From Acidobacteriota bacterium (lineage in GTDB: Bacteria; Acidobacteriota; Blastocatellia; Pyrinomonadales; Pyrinomonadaceae), in NCBI GenBank assembly GCA_019639195.1, contig JAHBSI010000003.1, positions 434,001 through 498,000 on the forward strand: 64,000 nt of DNA. The letters run 5' to 3'. The notes beneath the pieces were generated by a model, which was not told the origin of the DNA, ran no database searches, and saw nothing but the letters and a program-made list of their open reading frames with translations. This document shows positions 1 to 8,840 of this stretch, piece after piece. Made by a program: the position numbers and the translations under genes. How positions within the stretch are numbered: the first letter of the stretch is position 1; each line of letters starts with the position of its first letter.

Positions 1-559
1 GTCTCGCCTGCGTGTTTGACCGAATTATTACTGCTTCTATATCCAGTTTCGATCGAATCTCTTCCTGCCATTGATCACACAAGTGCGGAAGACAGAGGAC
101 CGAAAACCGCTTTATCTTCTTTCGTTCCAAAAGCTCCCGGACTATAAGCAGCGCCTCGATAGTCTTACCGACTCCAACATCGTCGGCTATGAGGACCCGA
201 ACCTTCTCCTGTCTCAGAGACATGACGAGCGGCACGATCTGATACGCTCGCGGCCGGAACGACAGCTTTGCCAAACAGCGAAATGGGCCGGCACCATTGC
301 GAAAAGCCAGACGAGCGGAATCATGAAGAAGTTTTGCCGTTGCGACGTCACCAAGGTCTTCTGGAGTTGGAGGCTCAAAACGCGCATCGTTGGGCCTGTC
401 GGCGACAATTTGTAAAGGTAAGTAGATCCCCGTAATCTCGTCGTCCGAACCGCCGAGCGGCTTGACGATCAAAAGGTTTTGCGGATCGTCGGACGGTAAT
501 ACTACCCATTCGCGACCTCGAACAGAAATGAGTTTTCCGGGTTGTGGGATACTTATCAT
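1..559 (-). CDS. SNF2-family helicase, N-terminal part (cut by window edge)
   Basis: The first 186 residues of a large SF2 ATPase are visible; the rest lies outside the window. The Walker A region reads IADDVGVGKTIEALLIVREL at about residues 123-142, preceded by FRPRAYQIVPL (a Q-motif-like region) and followed by the motif Ia-like stretch FSVLCPPHLCDQWQEEI. This order is typical of SNF2/RapA-like helicases, including DrmD of class 1 DISARM. The ATG overlaps the stop codon of the upstream helicase in an ATGA, so the two are almost certainly translated together. The partner suggests a DNA-defence role by inference. A RapA-like transcription recycling factor is less likely because the N-terminal 110 residues do not look like its Tudor-like domain. 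Confidence 0.8.
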   Translation of the reverse strand, partial: MISIPQPGKLISVRGREWVVLPSDDPQNLLIVKPLGGSDDEITGIYLPLQIVADRPNDARFEPPTPEDLGDVATAKLLHDSARLAFRNGAGPFRCLAKLSFRPRAYQIVPLVMSLRQEKVRVLIADDVGVGKTIEALLIVRELLERKKIKRFSVLCLPHLCDQWQEEIRSKLDIEAVIIRSNTQAR

Positions 560-3500
560 CTTACCTTTTTGAAAATGTCAGGCCGTTGGGCAATTTTCGC
601 GGCCAAATCCTCCTTATAGTGCCAAAACCAGACTTCATCGCCCTTAGCGATGATCAATTGCCGTTGATCGTGGTCGCGCTTGCGCACTTCAGGATCGTCG
701 TGCGGAGTGCCATCGCAAAAAACCCAAACTCGCGGCTCATAGTAGAAGTCGGGCTGACAATATATGCCGTCCAATCTTTTCTGTGCGAAGTCCGGTAGTC
801 GTATACCCTGATCGTAAAGGTGCTTTATGAAAACGCGCTCGGTAGATGAATTTTGATCGAGATTATCCATCATGAATTCGAAATGCTCATCGTAATCACG
901 AAACGCAGGATTAGACTGAATTTCCAGCGTCGAAATTTTCAGTTTTTCGAGTGCGTCGCGTATAAGTGAACGATCAATGATCTTATGATCGCGCTGGTTG
1001 AAGTAGCTTAATAGATCGTCATAAGAGGCCGGTGCCCGATATGAATCGTCGTCAAAGCGGCAGATCGTAGCAGCCTTCTCGATCGTAGTTCTGAAAACCG
1101 CCAAACTCTGCACAAACTGGGAAAGGATACCGAGGTTCCCTTCCGCGGCTTCGTACAAGAGTATGTTTGGAGCCTCCGGATCACCCATTGCCATGACACC
1201 TATCTCATTGGGTTCAATCTGAAATATCTCTTCAATGGCTCGTTTTATCGCGTACTGAAGAGTTACCACTCCGGCCGGCTGTAGACCGAGAGCTGCGATT
1301 GGCTCAATATAGAGGGCGTCGGCGACATTCGAAGTAAAGAGTTTTACAAGTCTAAATTCTTCCTGTATTCGCGCATCGGCCTCTGGCATCGAGCTGTCCC
1401 AATCTCCGGAAATCAGGCCAATAGGAAATCCGTTGATTTTTTGTGACCGCCATTTTGTATTGAGATGTACCAGTCGGGCCGCGGGGATATATCTGAGATT
1501 GAGCAGGTGTGCCTTGCTTGAGAAGACCGCGGCCCTTGCTACGCGGCCGACATCTCCGCCGTCAATCGTGAAGAATGTTTCGATCTCAAAACCCTTGGAA
1601 ACGCGTTCTTCTTCCTCGCAGGATATGCGATCAATGGGCTCGGCGCGCGATTCGGTCATTTCCAAAAGATCGTGAAAATGAATCTTGTTAGCATTGTCAT
1701 GGAGGCTTTCTCCGGAAAATGGACAGATTTCCAAATCTATTTCTTCGCCTCTCAAAAAGTATCCCGACTTCTTACTAACCTTCGCCTCTTGCAGATTCGA
1801 TTCAGCGTCCTGGATTATCATCTGTGAGATCTTGAATTTGCGACCACTATGATAAAGAACATTAAGCGGGCCAAATTCGCGCAGTGCCAGATGCCTCGGA
1901 CGCGAGATAAAGTCACCGCCGGATGTGCCAATCGGTACAAAGACACGCAGCGGTAGACGGGTAAAATTGTACCCAGGCAAAAAGCCTTCTGAGGCGAGAT
2001 ATCGATAGGGGTAGAACTCCGACAGTTCGGCAAAGCCTTGCTGTTCATTGCGCAGCAAATTCAATTGTCGATGTGCCTGGTCTTGAAGACGCTTGTACTT
2101 TTTATATTCATCACTTCCAATTACGAGTAGACCGCTATCGAGGGGCTGGTTCGCACGGGTCAGTAGAGAACGCGCCGAGGCGTAAAGATCGCGCCATCGC
2201 CCGAGAGCCTTGTCTAACTGACTTGCAAGCGACTGGAGGCTTCGATCAATCCATTCATCGTTGTACCAATCCGCAGCGCGTTGCTCCAGAGCGTGCATAA
2301 TTCCGTCGATAGCCCGGCGGAAGGTAGCGTTCAAGCGTAGTTGAGTTTCGGGTCCAAGAGCGAGTCCCGCTTGCACGCCGGCTGCGACCGGCATTGCAGG
2401 ATTAGTACTGTCGACTAATGACATCAATGAGGGCCAGTCACCACCGACGGCATCCAGACCCGGCAATCCGATCTCGCTGATGGCTAAAGCATTCAGATGT
2501 GTAAGAAGTAATTCTTGATTAATCAGGTCAATTCGCGGAGCCTGGACAACGCCGGCAACCATTTCGGCCTGCTTATGAAAATAATGTCGGTCGTGTGGCG
2601 AGTAGCTGGAACAGTACGTAAAGATCAAGGCTCCCTGCCCCCCGCGTCCCGCGCGTCCTGATCTTTGCGCATAATTAGACGGGTTCGGCGGAGCATTCCG
2701 CAAATGAACAACGCTTAACCCGCCAATATCCACACCCAGTTCCATAGTCGGTGAGCAAAATAGAGCACTGATCGACTCGCGGCGTATCTTGTCGTTATCT
2801 GGTGTTTTCTGATCATCGACAAACCAATCAGCACGAAATCTATCCTCACGGTCTTGCCGTTCAGCCACGCTAAGCTGTGCTGTGTGATCTTCAGCCCGGA
2901 AGCGCTTCATTTGCGAAAAGTCTCGGGTATATAAATCACGAAAGAAAACATTCGGCTTAGGAGCCCGATCTTTGTAGGACCGCCGTTTAATCACGTCAGC
3001 GCGGACACTTTGGCCGTCACCGAGTTTCCATTCTATTTGGTCGATCTTTAAGCGAAATACTGGAACAGGCTGGTTGGCAACGTTCCGGACGTTCTCACGG
3101 ATAAGATAGTCGGCCTCTTCAAGTTTATGAAGCAGGCGCAAAATGAAGCTTCGATAATTGTCACCTTTTATGTCATCGGAATCGATATTCGGGTGCAACT
3201 TCACGAAATGCTTTATGTATTTCCCAACAGAGCTGGTGGGGCCAATGCTCTTCGAATAGATCTTGACGGACCGATTTAACTGATCGAGACGTATGACCGC
3301 AGGTTCGCGTAGCTTTTCATTGTCGTCAAGTGTCCAAGGAACCTTTAGCTGTTCCCGAAACCGCTTTTCAAATTCCCGTAGCCTTTCGGTCTTCAGAAAG
3401 TTTTCGCTATGAATAGCTTGTTCGAGCCGGAAAAAATCTAAAACTGTAGTGAGGAACTCGCGTCGCTCCGGCGCCGTGAGATTTCTAACAATAGGTACAT

Positions 3501-5724
3501 CGGACCAAGCTTCATCCTGGCCGACGACCTCATCCATAAATTTATAATTGACGGTGAGAAGTCCGCATTGTTCCAAATTCGGAAGAATTATTCTCCAACT
3601 ACGACGCAAATCCGCGAGTGCGCGAAAGAACAAATAATTCTGAAGCGTTTCCTCAGTCTTTCGCTTCACATGAGGGAAAGAGCTTTCCACCGCAGTCGCA
3701 TACTCTACAAAGCTAAGATTCAGGGCATTAAAGACGGCAGCACCGATATTCGAGTAATCAAGAGTATTATCCGCAGCCTGCTGAAGTGCGCGATAAATAC
3801 CGGATCGAAGCTTAATGACCTGTACAAAATCGTTAAAATGGCCGGCCTGTAGGGCAGCGTCCTGACGATTATCAGTGAAACTTAAGAGTTTTTGATCACG
3901 CAACGAGAATCCTGAATCGTTGAGTTGGTTAAGAATTGAAAATCCTGTAATGGTCGTCGAGGTACTTCGCCCTTCGCTTCCAAGCTTTGTTAACTTTGTT
4001 CCTTCGTTAGTGCGAGTATCGAAGAACACGCCTCCGGTCGGATCGAACAGAAGCGGAGCTTTCATAAACCAGCCCCAGTACTGTTTTTCATCAGTCTCCG
4101 AACAATGCCCATATTCATCGAAGAATATTTTCCTCGGAAAGAACGGAGCTTTTTTTGTTTCCGGCACCGTACCATTGCGTCGAACGCGAACCCATGCTTC
4201 GGGCAGGTACTCGAAATCTGCGTCCGGATCCCAAACGTCGTCGCCGACAATGAGATATCCATCGTTCGCTTGCAGATCGTCCTCGGCACTCATTCTGAAC
4301 TCGCGTGGCTCGATGCGTCCATCGACCAAAGAAACACATATAAATGGGTGCCCAGTTTCGCGACTAAATACGTTCGGGAAAATCGGTTTCTTATTAACTT
4401 CATCCTGTTTATATAGTCCTGGCTCCAAAGTAATGAACCGGTCAGAGCCTTGATCGAGGGTTGTATAAACCGAACCTGTTTGAGCAAAGAATTGATGGAG
4501 TTTGAATGGAAGAACTGTGTAACGCGACCCGGTGTCCTGGATTTTTTGATTGACTTTGCTGATCCAGAGCAAAACATCCTTGATACAGTGAAAGCAGGCT
4601 TCTTCAGGCAAGGACGAAGCGGAGGCGAGAGCGGAAACTATGCTGTCGATCTGCATGGGCATACGACGCGCAAGACCCATTTCTGTTTCTTCGATAGCAA
4701 TCTCGGTCTCAAGCCATACAGCGACGGGATGACTTCGCAAAGCTGCTTCGTCAGCCTCCGTGTTAATCCCGGCAGTGATAGCATCGGCAAGTATAGTAGG
4801 TGGAACCGGTACCTTCGAATACTCCAGTGACCTCGAAAGGGTCTCTGAAATAACCTGCTCTGGTTCGAATTTACGTCCAAAGACGGTCGTCGCTACCTCA
4901 GCGACTTTCTCACGTTGCGACGCCTTACTTCCAACAGAGACCATCGTTGCCGAGGTGCCAATGCACGTAATCTGATTTCTGCATTGCGCTCGGATTCGGC
5001 GAATAAGCATAGCAACGTCTGCACCCTGTCTGCCCCGATAAGTATGCAGCTCGTCAAAGACTAAAAAACGAAGGTTTTGGTAGATAGCATCGCGAATCCT
5101 CCGCTCCTGAGTCCGAGTCAACAGCAGCTCCAACATCATGTAGTTTGTTAACAGGATTTGCGGCGGGTTTTCGCGCATTTTTTCGCGTGCCTCTTCCTTT
5201 TCTTGGCCGGTATACTGACCATAATCGATCGGAAACGCCTTTCCGGTTGACGCTTCGTAATTGCCGCGATACCCGTTTAATTCATTGGTTTGAGAATTAA
5301 TGAGTGCGTTCATCGGATAAACGATCACCGCTGCGACTCCTTCAGCCCCTGGATTTTCGAGAAGGTGGTGGAATACGGAACTAATGTATGTCAGAGATTT
5401 TCCCGAACCGGTTCCGGAGGTAACAATGAAATCTCGGTAAATTGTGCCCAGTTTGATTGCGTCGAGCTGATGACGATAAAGCGAGTACCCTTTGAAGATA
5501 TTCGGCGTATCGGCATGTAGGATTCCTGCGCTTGCTACGTCTTCGATCTTTCCGGCCATTTCAAAGGCTGGGTTGAACTGCAACAACGGCTGGGGCCACA
5601 GTTTCCCGGAGTCGAGTTCCTCGCGCACCTTTGATTCGATTTGCTCATCGGAAATGTTGATAAAGCTCTTGATGTAACTTGCGTAATCGTTAACGATTCT
5701 GTAGTGGGTTTCAAAAACATTCAT
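556..5724 (-). CDS. Large DExH helicase with DUF1998-like region and C-terminal nuclease-like domain
   Basis: A 1722-residue SF2 helicase. Walker A is IVTSGTGSGKSLTY (about residue 105), the DExH box is LVFDELHTYRGRQG (about 225), motif III is IGTSATM, and motif VI is NYAQRSGRAGRGGQGAL with motif V ELGVDIGGL before it (about 1000-1030). The ATPase lobes are separated by several hundred residues. The part around residues 1450-1530 (ADALYIEPIAALGL, TLQYAIKRAIEE, NILLYEAAEGN) resembles the DUF1998 region of MrfA/DrmB-type proteins. The last 80 residues (QPDFYYEPRVWVFCDGTPHD, then a trailing RxxxLxxxGxxVW) look like a Vsr/DUF559-type PD-(D/E)XK fold. The combination recalls a DrmA-DrmB fusion of DISARM, but I cannot show that by search. 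About 290 bp without a gene separates its start from the CHAT gene. Confidence 0.85.
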   Translation of the reverse strand: MNVFETHYRIVNDYASYIKSFINISDEQIESKVREELDSGKLWPQPLLQFNPAFEMAGKIEDVASAGILHADTPNIFKGYSLYRHQLDAIKLGTIYRDFIVTSGTGSGKSLTYISSVFHHLLENPGAEGVAAVIVYPMNALINSQTNELNGYRGNYEASTGKAFPIDYGQYTGQEKEEAREKMRENPPQILLTNYMMLELLLTRTQERRIRDAIYQNLRFLVFDELHTYRGRQGADVAMLIRRIRAQCRNQITCIGTSATMVSVGSKASQREKVAEVATTVFGRKFEPEQVISETLSRSLEYSKVPVPPTILADAITAGINTEADEAALRSHPVAVWLETEIAIEETEMGLARRMPMQIDSIVSALASASSLPEEACFHCIKDVLLWISKVNQKIQDTGSRYTVLPFKLHQFFAQTGSVYTTLDQGSDRFITLEPGLYKQDEVNKKPIFPNVFSRETGHPFICVSLVDGRIEPREFRMSAEDDLQANDGYLIVGDDVWDPDADFEYLPEAWVRVRRNGTVPETKKAPFFPRKIFFDEYGHCSETDEKQYWGWFMKAPLLFDPTGGVFFDTRTNEGTKLTKLGSEGRSTSTTITGFSILNQLNDSGFSLRDQKLLSFTDNRQDAALQAGHFNDFVQVIKLRSGIYRALQQAADNTLDYSNIGAAVFNALNLSFVEYATAVESSFPHVKRKTEETLQNYLFFRALADLRRSWRIILPNLEQCGLLTVNYKFMDEVVGQDEAWSDVPIVRNLTAPERREFLTTVLDFFRLEQAIHSENFLKTERLREFEKRFREQLKVPWTLDDNEKLREPAVIRLDQLNRSVKIYSKSIGPTSSVGKYIKHFVKLHPNIDSDDIKGDNYRSFILRLLHKLEEADYLIRENVRNVANQPVPVFRLKIDQIEWKLGDGQSVRADVIKRRSYKDRAPKPNVFFRDLYTRDFSQMKRFRAEDHTAQLSVAERQDREDRFRADWFVDDQKTPDNDKIRRESISALFCSPTMELGVDIGGLSVVHLRNAPPNPSNYAQRSGRAGRGGQGALIFTYCSSYSPHDRHYFHKQAEMVAGVVQAPRIDLINQELLLTHLNALAISEIGLPGLDAVGGDWPSLMSLVDSTNPAMPVAAGVQAGLALGPETQLRLNATFRRAIDGIMHALEQRAADWYNDEWIDRSLQSLASQLDKALGRWRDLYASARSLLTRANQPLDSGLLVIGSDEYKKYKRLQDQAHRQLNLLRNEQQGFAELSEFYPYRYLASEGFLPGYNFTRLPLRVFVPIGTSGGDFISRPRHLALREFGPLNVLYHSGRKFKISQMIIQDAESNLQEAKVSKKSGYFLRGEEIDLEICPFSGESLHDNANKIHFHDLLEMTESRAEPIDRISCEEEERVSKGFEIETFFTIDGGDVGRVARAAVFSSKAHLLNLRYIPAARLVHLNTKWRSQKINGFPIGLISGDWDSSMPEADARIQEEFRLVKLFTSNVADALYIEPIAALGLQPAGVVTLQYAIKRAIEEIFQIEPNEIGVMAMGDPEAPNILLYEAAEGNLGILSQFVQSLAVFRTTIEKAATICRFDDDSYRAPASYDDLLSYFNQRDHKIIDRSLIRDALEKLKISTLEIQSNPAFRDYDEHFEFMMDNLDQNSSTERVFIKHLYDQGIRLPDFAQKRLDGIYCQPDFYYEPRVWVFCDGTPHDDPEVRKRDHDQRQLIIAKGDEVWFWHYKEDLAAKIAQRPDIFKKVR

Positions 5725-6018
5725 AGGGGAATCTTCGCAATTTAAAGCGGTGACACCGCTTCCGTCTTGTCCTCGATATCAGAAGATCAAGGTCCTCTCG
5801 GAAATCACTTCGTCGATACTGCAAGGGCTTGCGGAGCGGAAAAGTTAAACTTAATCGATCATAAAAATAACAGATATGCGCTAAAAGAGACAATCATTGT
5901 TCAACACAAGACTCCAAACTTAACCCGGTTTGGAGTGGGCTGGATTTATCCAATACTTTAATTTGCTTCGGAATAAGGCCGGGGAAACCTAGAAGAGGAA
6001 GAGTTGCCGAAATAAGAA

Positions 6019-8613
6019 CTACCGATAATCTCCGTTCAGCGTAAAGTCCGCCCAATAATAGGGTTCGTGCATGTTGTTCGACTTGTTCTTGATCATTTCC
6101 AGAGAGGCTTTTTGTAAAGCCTCCGCAGACGAATAGCCTTGCTTATAATGCCTATAGAATGCCTGAGTGAAGATCCCAGTCAATTTGTCGTTCGCTTCCC
6201 ACTGAGCGGAGATCACCGTGGTTGCGCCGGCACCCATCGCACCCCATGCAAGACTAACGAGCCCTTCGCCGTTTAGAACACTGTTTGTGTCGCACGAAGC
6301 GAGAAATACGAGACCCCCTTTCTTTAAGCTCAGATTTAGAAGATCGTTGACCGTGACGCGGCCATCGTGGGAGCCAGTGGCGCGGAAGGCGAGAAAGGAT
6401 TCCAGCGGTTGTTCCCCATCGACCTGAGCATGCATTGATAGATGAATAATGTCAGCGTTGCCCGAGTGCCGCCGAAGATCTGCCGCGGTAGCAGCAAGGT
6501 TAGGGCGCGATCCGTAAAGACCCGCTACACTTAATGCTTCGGAATCTGCGAACCGCAGTTTGAGATCGTTGAACGTGGAATTAGAAAATGCTCGAATCGT
6601 GTGTCTACTCGGTTTAGGTTGCCTCAATTGTTCCAGCAATAATGCAACAGACGGTGAATAACTAACAAGCCTCTCCTCAATGAGATAACGTTCTCCATCT
6701 GGGCTCAGAGCTTGAAACGGAATTTTCCACAGATGCTTGTCGGGAATGATAACGAGATGTTTTGCCGTTAGGGATAGCGGTTTCAAAAGCTTGTCAAAAA
6801 GTTCCTTACCATCTCTTTTGAAGAAGATGGAGTTTTTTATTTTTCTATGAACGCCTTCTACATCCTTAGCTAATTCGACCTCTGTTACCGGAACTGCAAC
6901 CGATTTAACCTGCTTTCCTTTTTCCCAAACGAACGCACTAAGCCGGCCGTCAGGTGCGAAGAAGTATGAAACAATTGCCACATTTTCGAGGTCTCGAATT
7001 TGATCTAACTTGGCTAGGTCAACCTTGGCTAAAGCTAGCCGAGGAAGAGCGATCGTGACCGATCGCTCAAATTCCTCGAGTTTGCCGGGAGCTGTGGGGT
7101 CACGAATAAACTCAGCGGAAAGCTCCCCAGCTTGTTTATGAATTTCCGGCGAGAATCCCGGACGGGGTCTGGTTGCTGCGCCATCTATCCGGTCCCTTAG
7201 GATCCTACCTTTTAAATAATCACTTGACTGCAATGCTATTTGCGGCTGTCCCAGATTGATCTGAGTGAGCAAACGATATGCGGTATGAAAGGTATCGGAT
7301 AAGCCGAGTGATAGTGCGCCGTTTTCGGAAACCAGGATCTCATCGATCAGGCTGATCGATCTTTCCAGGTTCTCAAGAGATTCACGCTTTCTGTCTGTAT
7401 GGAAGTACGCGGTCGCAAGCGACAGATAGATCCGCGGTAGGTCCTCCCGAAAATTGTTCTTTATGATCAGATCGTGCAATTCCTTGTTCAGTCTGATCGA
7501 CGTCTCCCAGTCCTTAAAATGTTCCGCGATTATGATCCTCCAGTTCGGGATCACGAACTCGGACATCTTCCCGGTCTTCTCGAGCTCCGCGAAGGCCTGC
7601 TCCGAGACGTCTCGCCGCCCTTCGAATCCGTGAATGATGGCCTCGCCGAGTAGCCGTTCGTGTCGATACTCACTATCGGAATCCAGTTCCGTCAGACGCC
7701 GCTGGTATTGTTTGGCCTTTGCAATCTCATGGTTATAAAGGGCATCCAAAAGGAGCGTGGCCAGAAAGGTGCTTGCCTGGCGACGGCTTTGTGGAAGGCT
7801 GTTGAGTGATGCCTTAAGACCCTTCTCATAGACGGCCATTGCCTGGTGCTTTTGACCGCTCGCATTAAGGACCGATCCATATTCGAAAAGCGCTTCGCGG
7901 TATCGGCCTTTATACACGGTGCCGTTGGACGCGTCCACGACCATCCGAAAATGCTTTAGGCTGTTTGAATAGTTTAGTTTTGCCGACCATGCAAGGGCTA
8001 GAAATCTGTGCGTATCAAGCTTTGCCGCCGAAAGCGGCTGTTTATCAAAAAGCTTTTCGGCCTTTTCGAGCCACGATATTGCCGAGATATCATAACCGGC
8101 CTTAAAAAGCGCCCGGCCGACGCCGAGGTTGTATTCCGCCTGGATCCCGGCGTCCGACGGGGCGGTCTCGAGAGCCTTTTTTAGCTCACTGATCGACCGG
8201 GCAACATCGCGCTTCGCCCGAAACAATTCGGCAAAGGTCAGGTGGGCAAGTGCGGGCAGGCGAGCGGGCGGGCCTGATGGTGACCCGGCTTGAGAAAGAT
8301 ATGCAAGAGTGCGCTCGGCTGCTACCTCGGCCTCCGTATAGCGGCCGAGCGCGATAAGGGCCTGAGCCCTAGTGTTGTAACAAATAAAGAGCCGATCGAT
8401 ATTCTCCTTTACATTCCCTCGTTTTTCATAGAGGGCGATATCTTTCGCGGCGCGCGTTATCGCGTCCTCCGCATCACCTTCCCAAAGGGCCAATTGCGCC
8501 CCGGTCGGCGTGTTCTGGGCAGATACGAGTGTTGCACCCGTTATACAGCAATAATAAAGCAGCAAGCCCGCCCGCATGAACCAGCGTGCTGCAAAAATGA
8601 CGATAGGACGCAT
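6019..8613 (-). CDS. Secreted or membrane-anchored TPR-CHAT protease
   Basis: About 864 residues. The N-terminus (basic MRPIVIFAARWFMRAG then a hydrophobic stretch ending LVSA) is a signal peptide or anchor. Residues 40-450 are helical repeats of TPR type, and the C-terminal 300 residues are a CHAT (caspase-like) domain: LVIIPDKHLWKIPFQAL, the His motif HLSMHAQVDGEQP, the Cys motif VFLASCDTNSV, then GEGLVSLAWGAMGAGATTVI and the end motif PYYWADFTLNGD. Both catalytic residues are present. The chosen start sits 14 bases after the stop of the small peptide gene; a longer version starting at 8661 would overlap that gene. It is the last gene of the sigma factor operon, so it is probably induced by that sigma factor. 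Its substrate is unknown; the peptide and S9 peptidase upstream are natural candidates for partners. Confidence 0.9.
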   Translation of the reverse strand: MRPIVIFAARWFMRAGLLLYYCCITGATLVSAQNTPTGAQLALWEGDAEDAITRAAKDIALYEKRGNVKENIDRLFICYNTRAQALIALGRYTEAEVAAERTLAYLSQAGSPSGPPARLPALAHLTFAELFRAKRDVARSISELKKALETAPSDAGIQAEYNLGVGRALFKAGYDISAISWLEKAEKLFDKQPLSAAKLDTHRFLALAWSAKLNYSNSLKHFRMVVDASNGTVYKGRYREALFEYGSVLNASGQKHQAMAVYEKGLKASLNSLPQSRRQASTFLATLLLDALYNHEIAKAKQYQRRLTELDSDSEYRHERLLGEAIIHGFEGRRDVSEQAFAELEKTGKMSEFVIPNWRIIIAEHFKDWETSIRLNKELHDLIIKNNFREDLPRIYLSLATAYFHTDRKRESLENLERSISLIDEILVSENGALSLGLSDTFHTAYRLLTQINLGQPQIALQSSDYLKGRILRDRIDGAATRPRPGFSPEIHKQAGELSAEFIRDPTAPGKLEEFERSVTIALPRLALAKVDLAKLDQIRDLENVAIVSYFFAPDGRLSAFVWEKGKQVKSVAVPVTEVELAKDVEGVHRKIKNSIFFKRDGKELFDKLLKPLSLTAKHLVIIPDKHLWKIPFQALSPDGERYLIEERLVSYSPSVALLLEQLRQPKPSRHTIRAFSNSTFNDLKLRFADSEALSVAGLYGSRPNLAATAADLRRHSGNADIIHLSMHAQVDGEQPLESFLAFRATGSHDGRVTVNDLLNLSLKKGGLVFLASCDTNSVLNGEGLVSLAWGAMGAGATTVISAQWEANDKLTGIFTQAFYRHYKQGYSSAEALQKASLEMIKNKSNNMHEPYYWADFTLNGDYR

Positions 8614-8627
8614 AAATGGTCTTGGTT

Positions 8628-8840
8628 CTACGGCTGTGGACGGCAGCCTCCCATTGGGCAAGTGCAGATCCTGAGCGGACAGTTGTCATCGCCCGAACCA
8701 ACGGACAGTACCGAAACGACCGCGTTCATAACGATGTCAAAAATCGGGTAAAACCCGCCTACTACCGGGCCGGCAAATACATTACCGGCAAGAGCCGTCG
8801 AAAATATTGTTACAAGAATAACCGACCGTAGTTTTTTCAT
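8628..8840 (-). CDS. Small secreted Cys-rich peptide
   Basis: A 70-residue protein of no recognised family. It has a textbook signal peptide (MKKLRSVILVTIFSTALAGNVFA, cleavage after AGNVFA likely), a short hydrophobic middle (FDIVMNAVVSVLSVGSG) and a tail with four cysteines (NCPLRICTCPMGGCRPQP). The start codon overlaps the S9 peptidase stop in an ATGA, and a strong GGAG lies about 15 bases upstream, so it is not a chance frame. It sits between two proteases, an S9 peptidase and a CHAT protease, which suggests it may be a substrate, inhibitor or exported effector. The Cys pattern C-x4-C-x-C-x4-C could bind metal or form disulphides. Function is not inferable beyond that. Confidence 0.75.
   Translation of the reverse strand: MKKLRSVILVTIFSTALAGNVFAGPVVGGFYPIFDIVMNAVVSVLSVGSGDDNCPLRICTCPMGGCRPQP

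Noticed and set aside
71-415. 114-codon plus-strand frame at the left edge
   Set aside because: The minus strand of the same bases carries a recognisable SNF2 Walker A and motif Ia.
5711-5893. 60-codon minus-strand frame upstream of the large helicase
   Set aside because: Overlaps the helicase start, basic and of odd composition, with no ribosome site or homology that I recognise.
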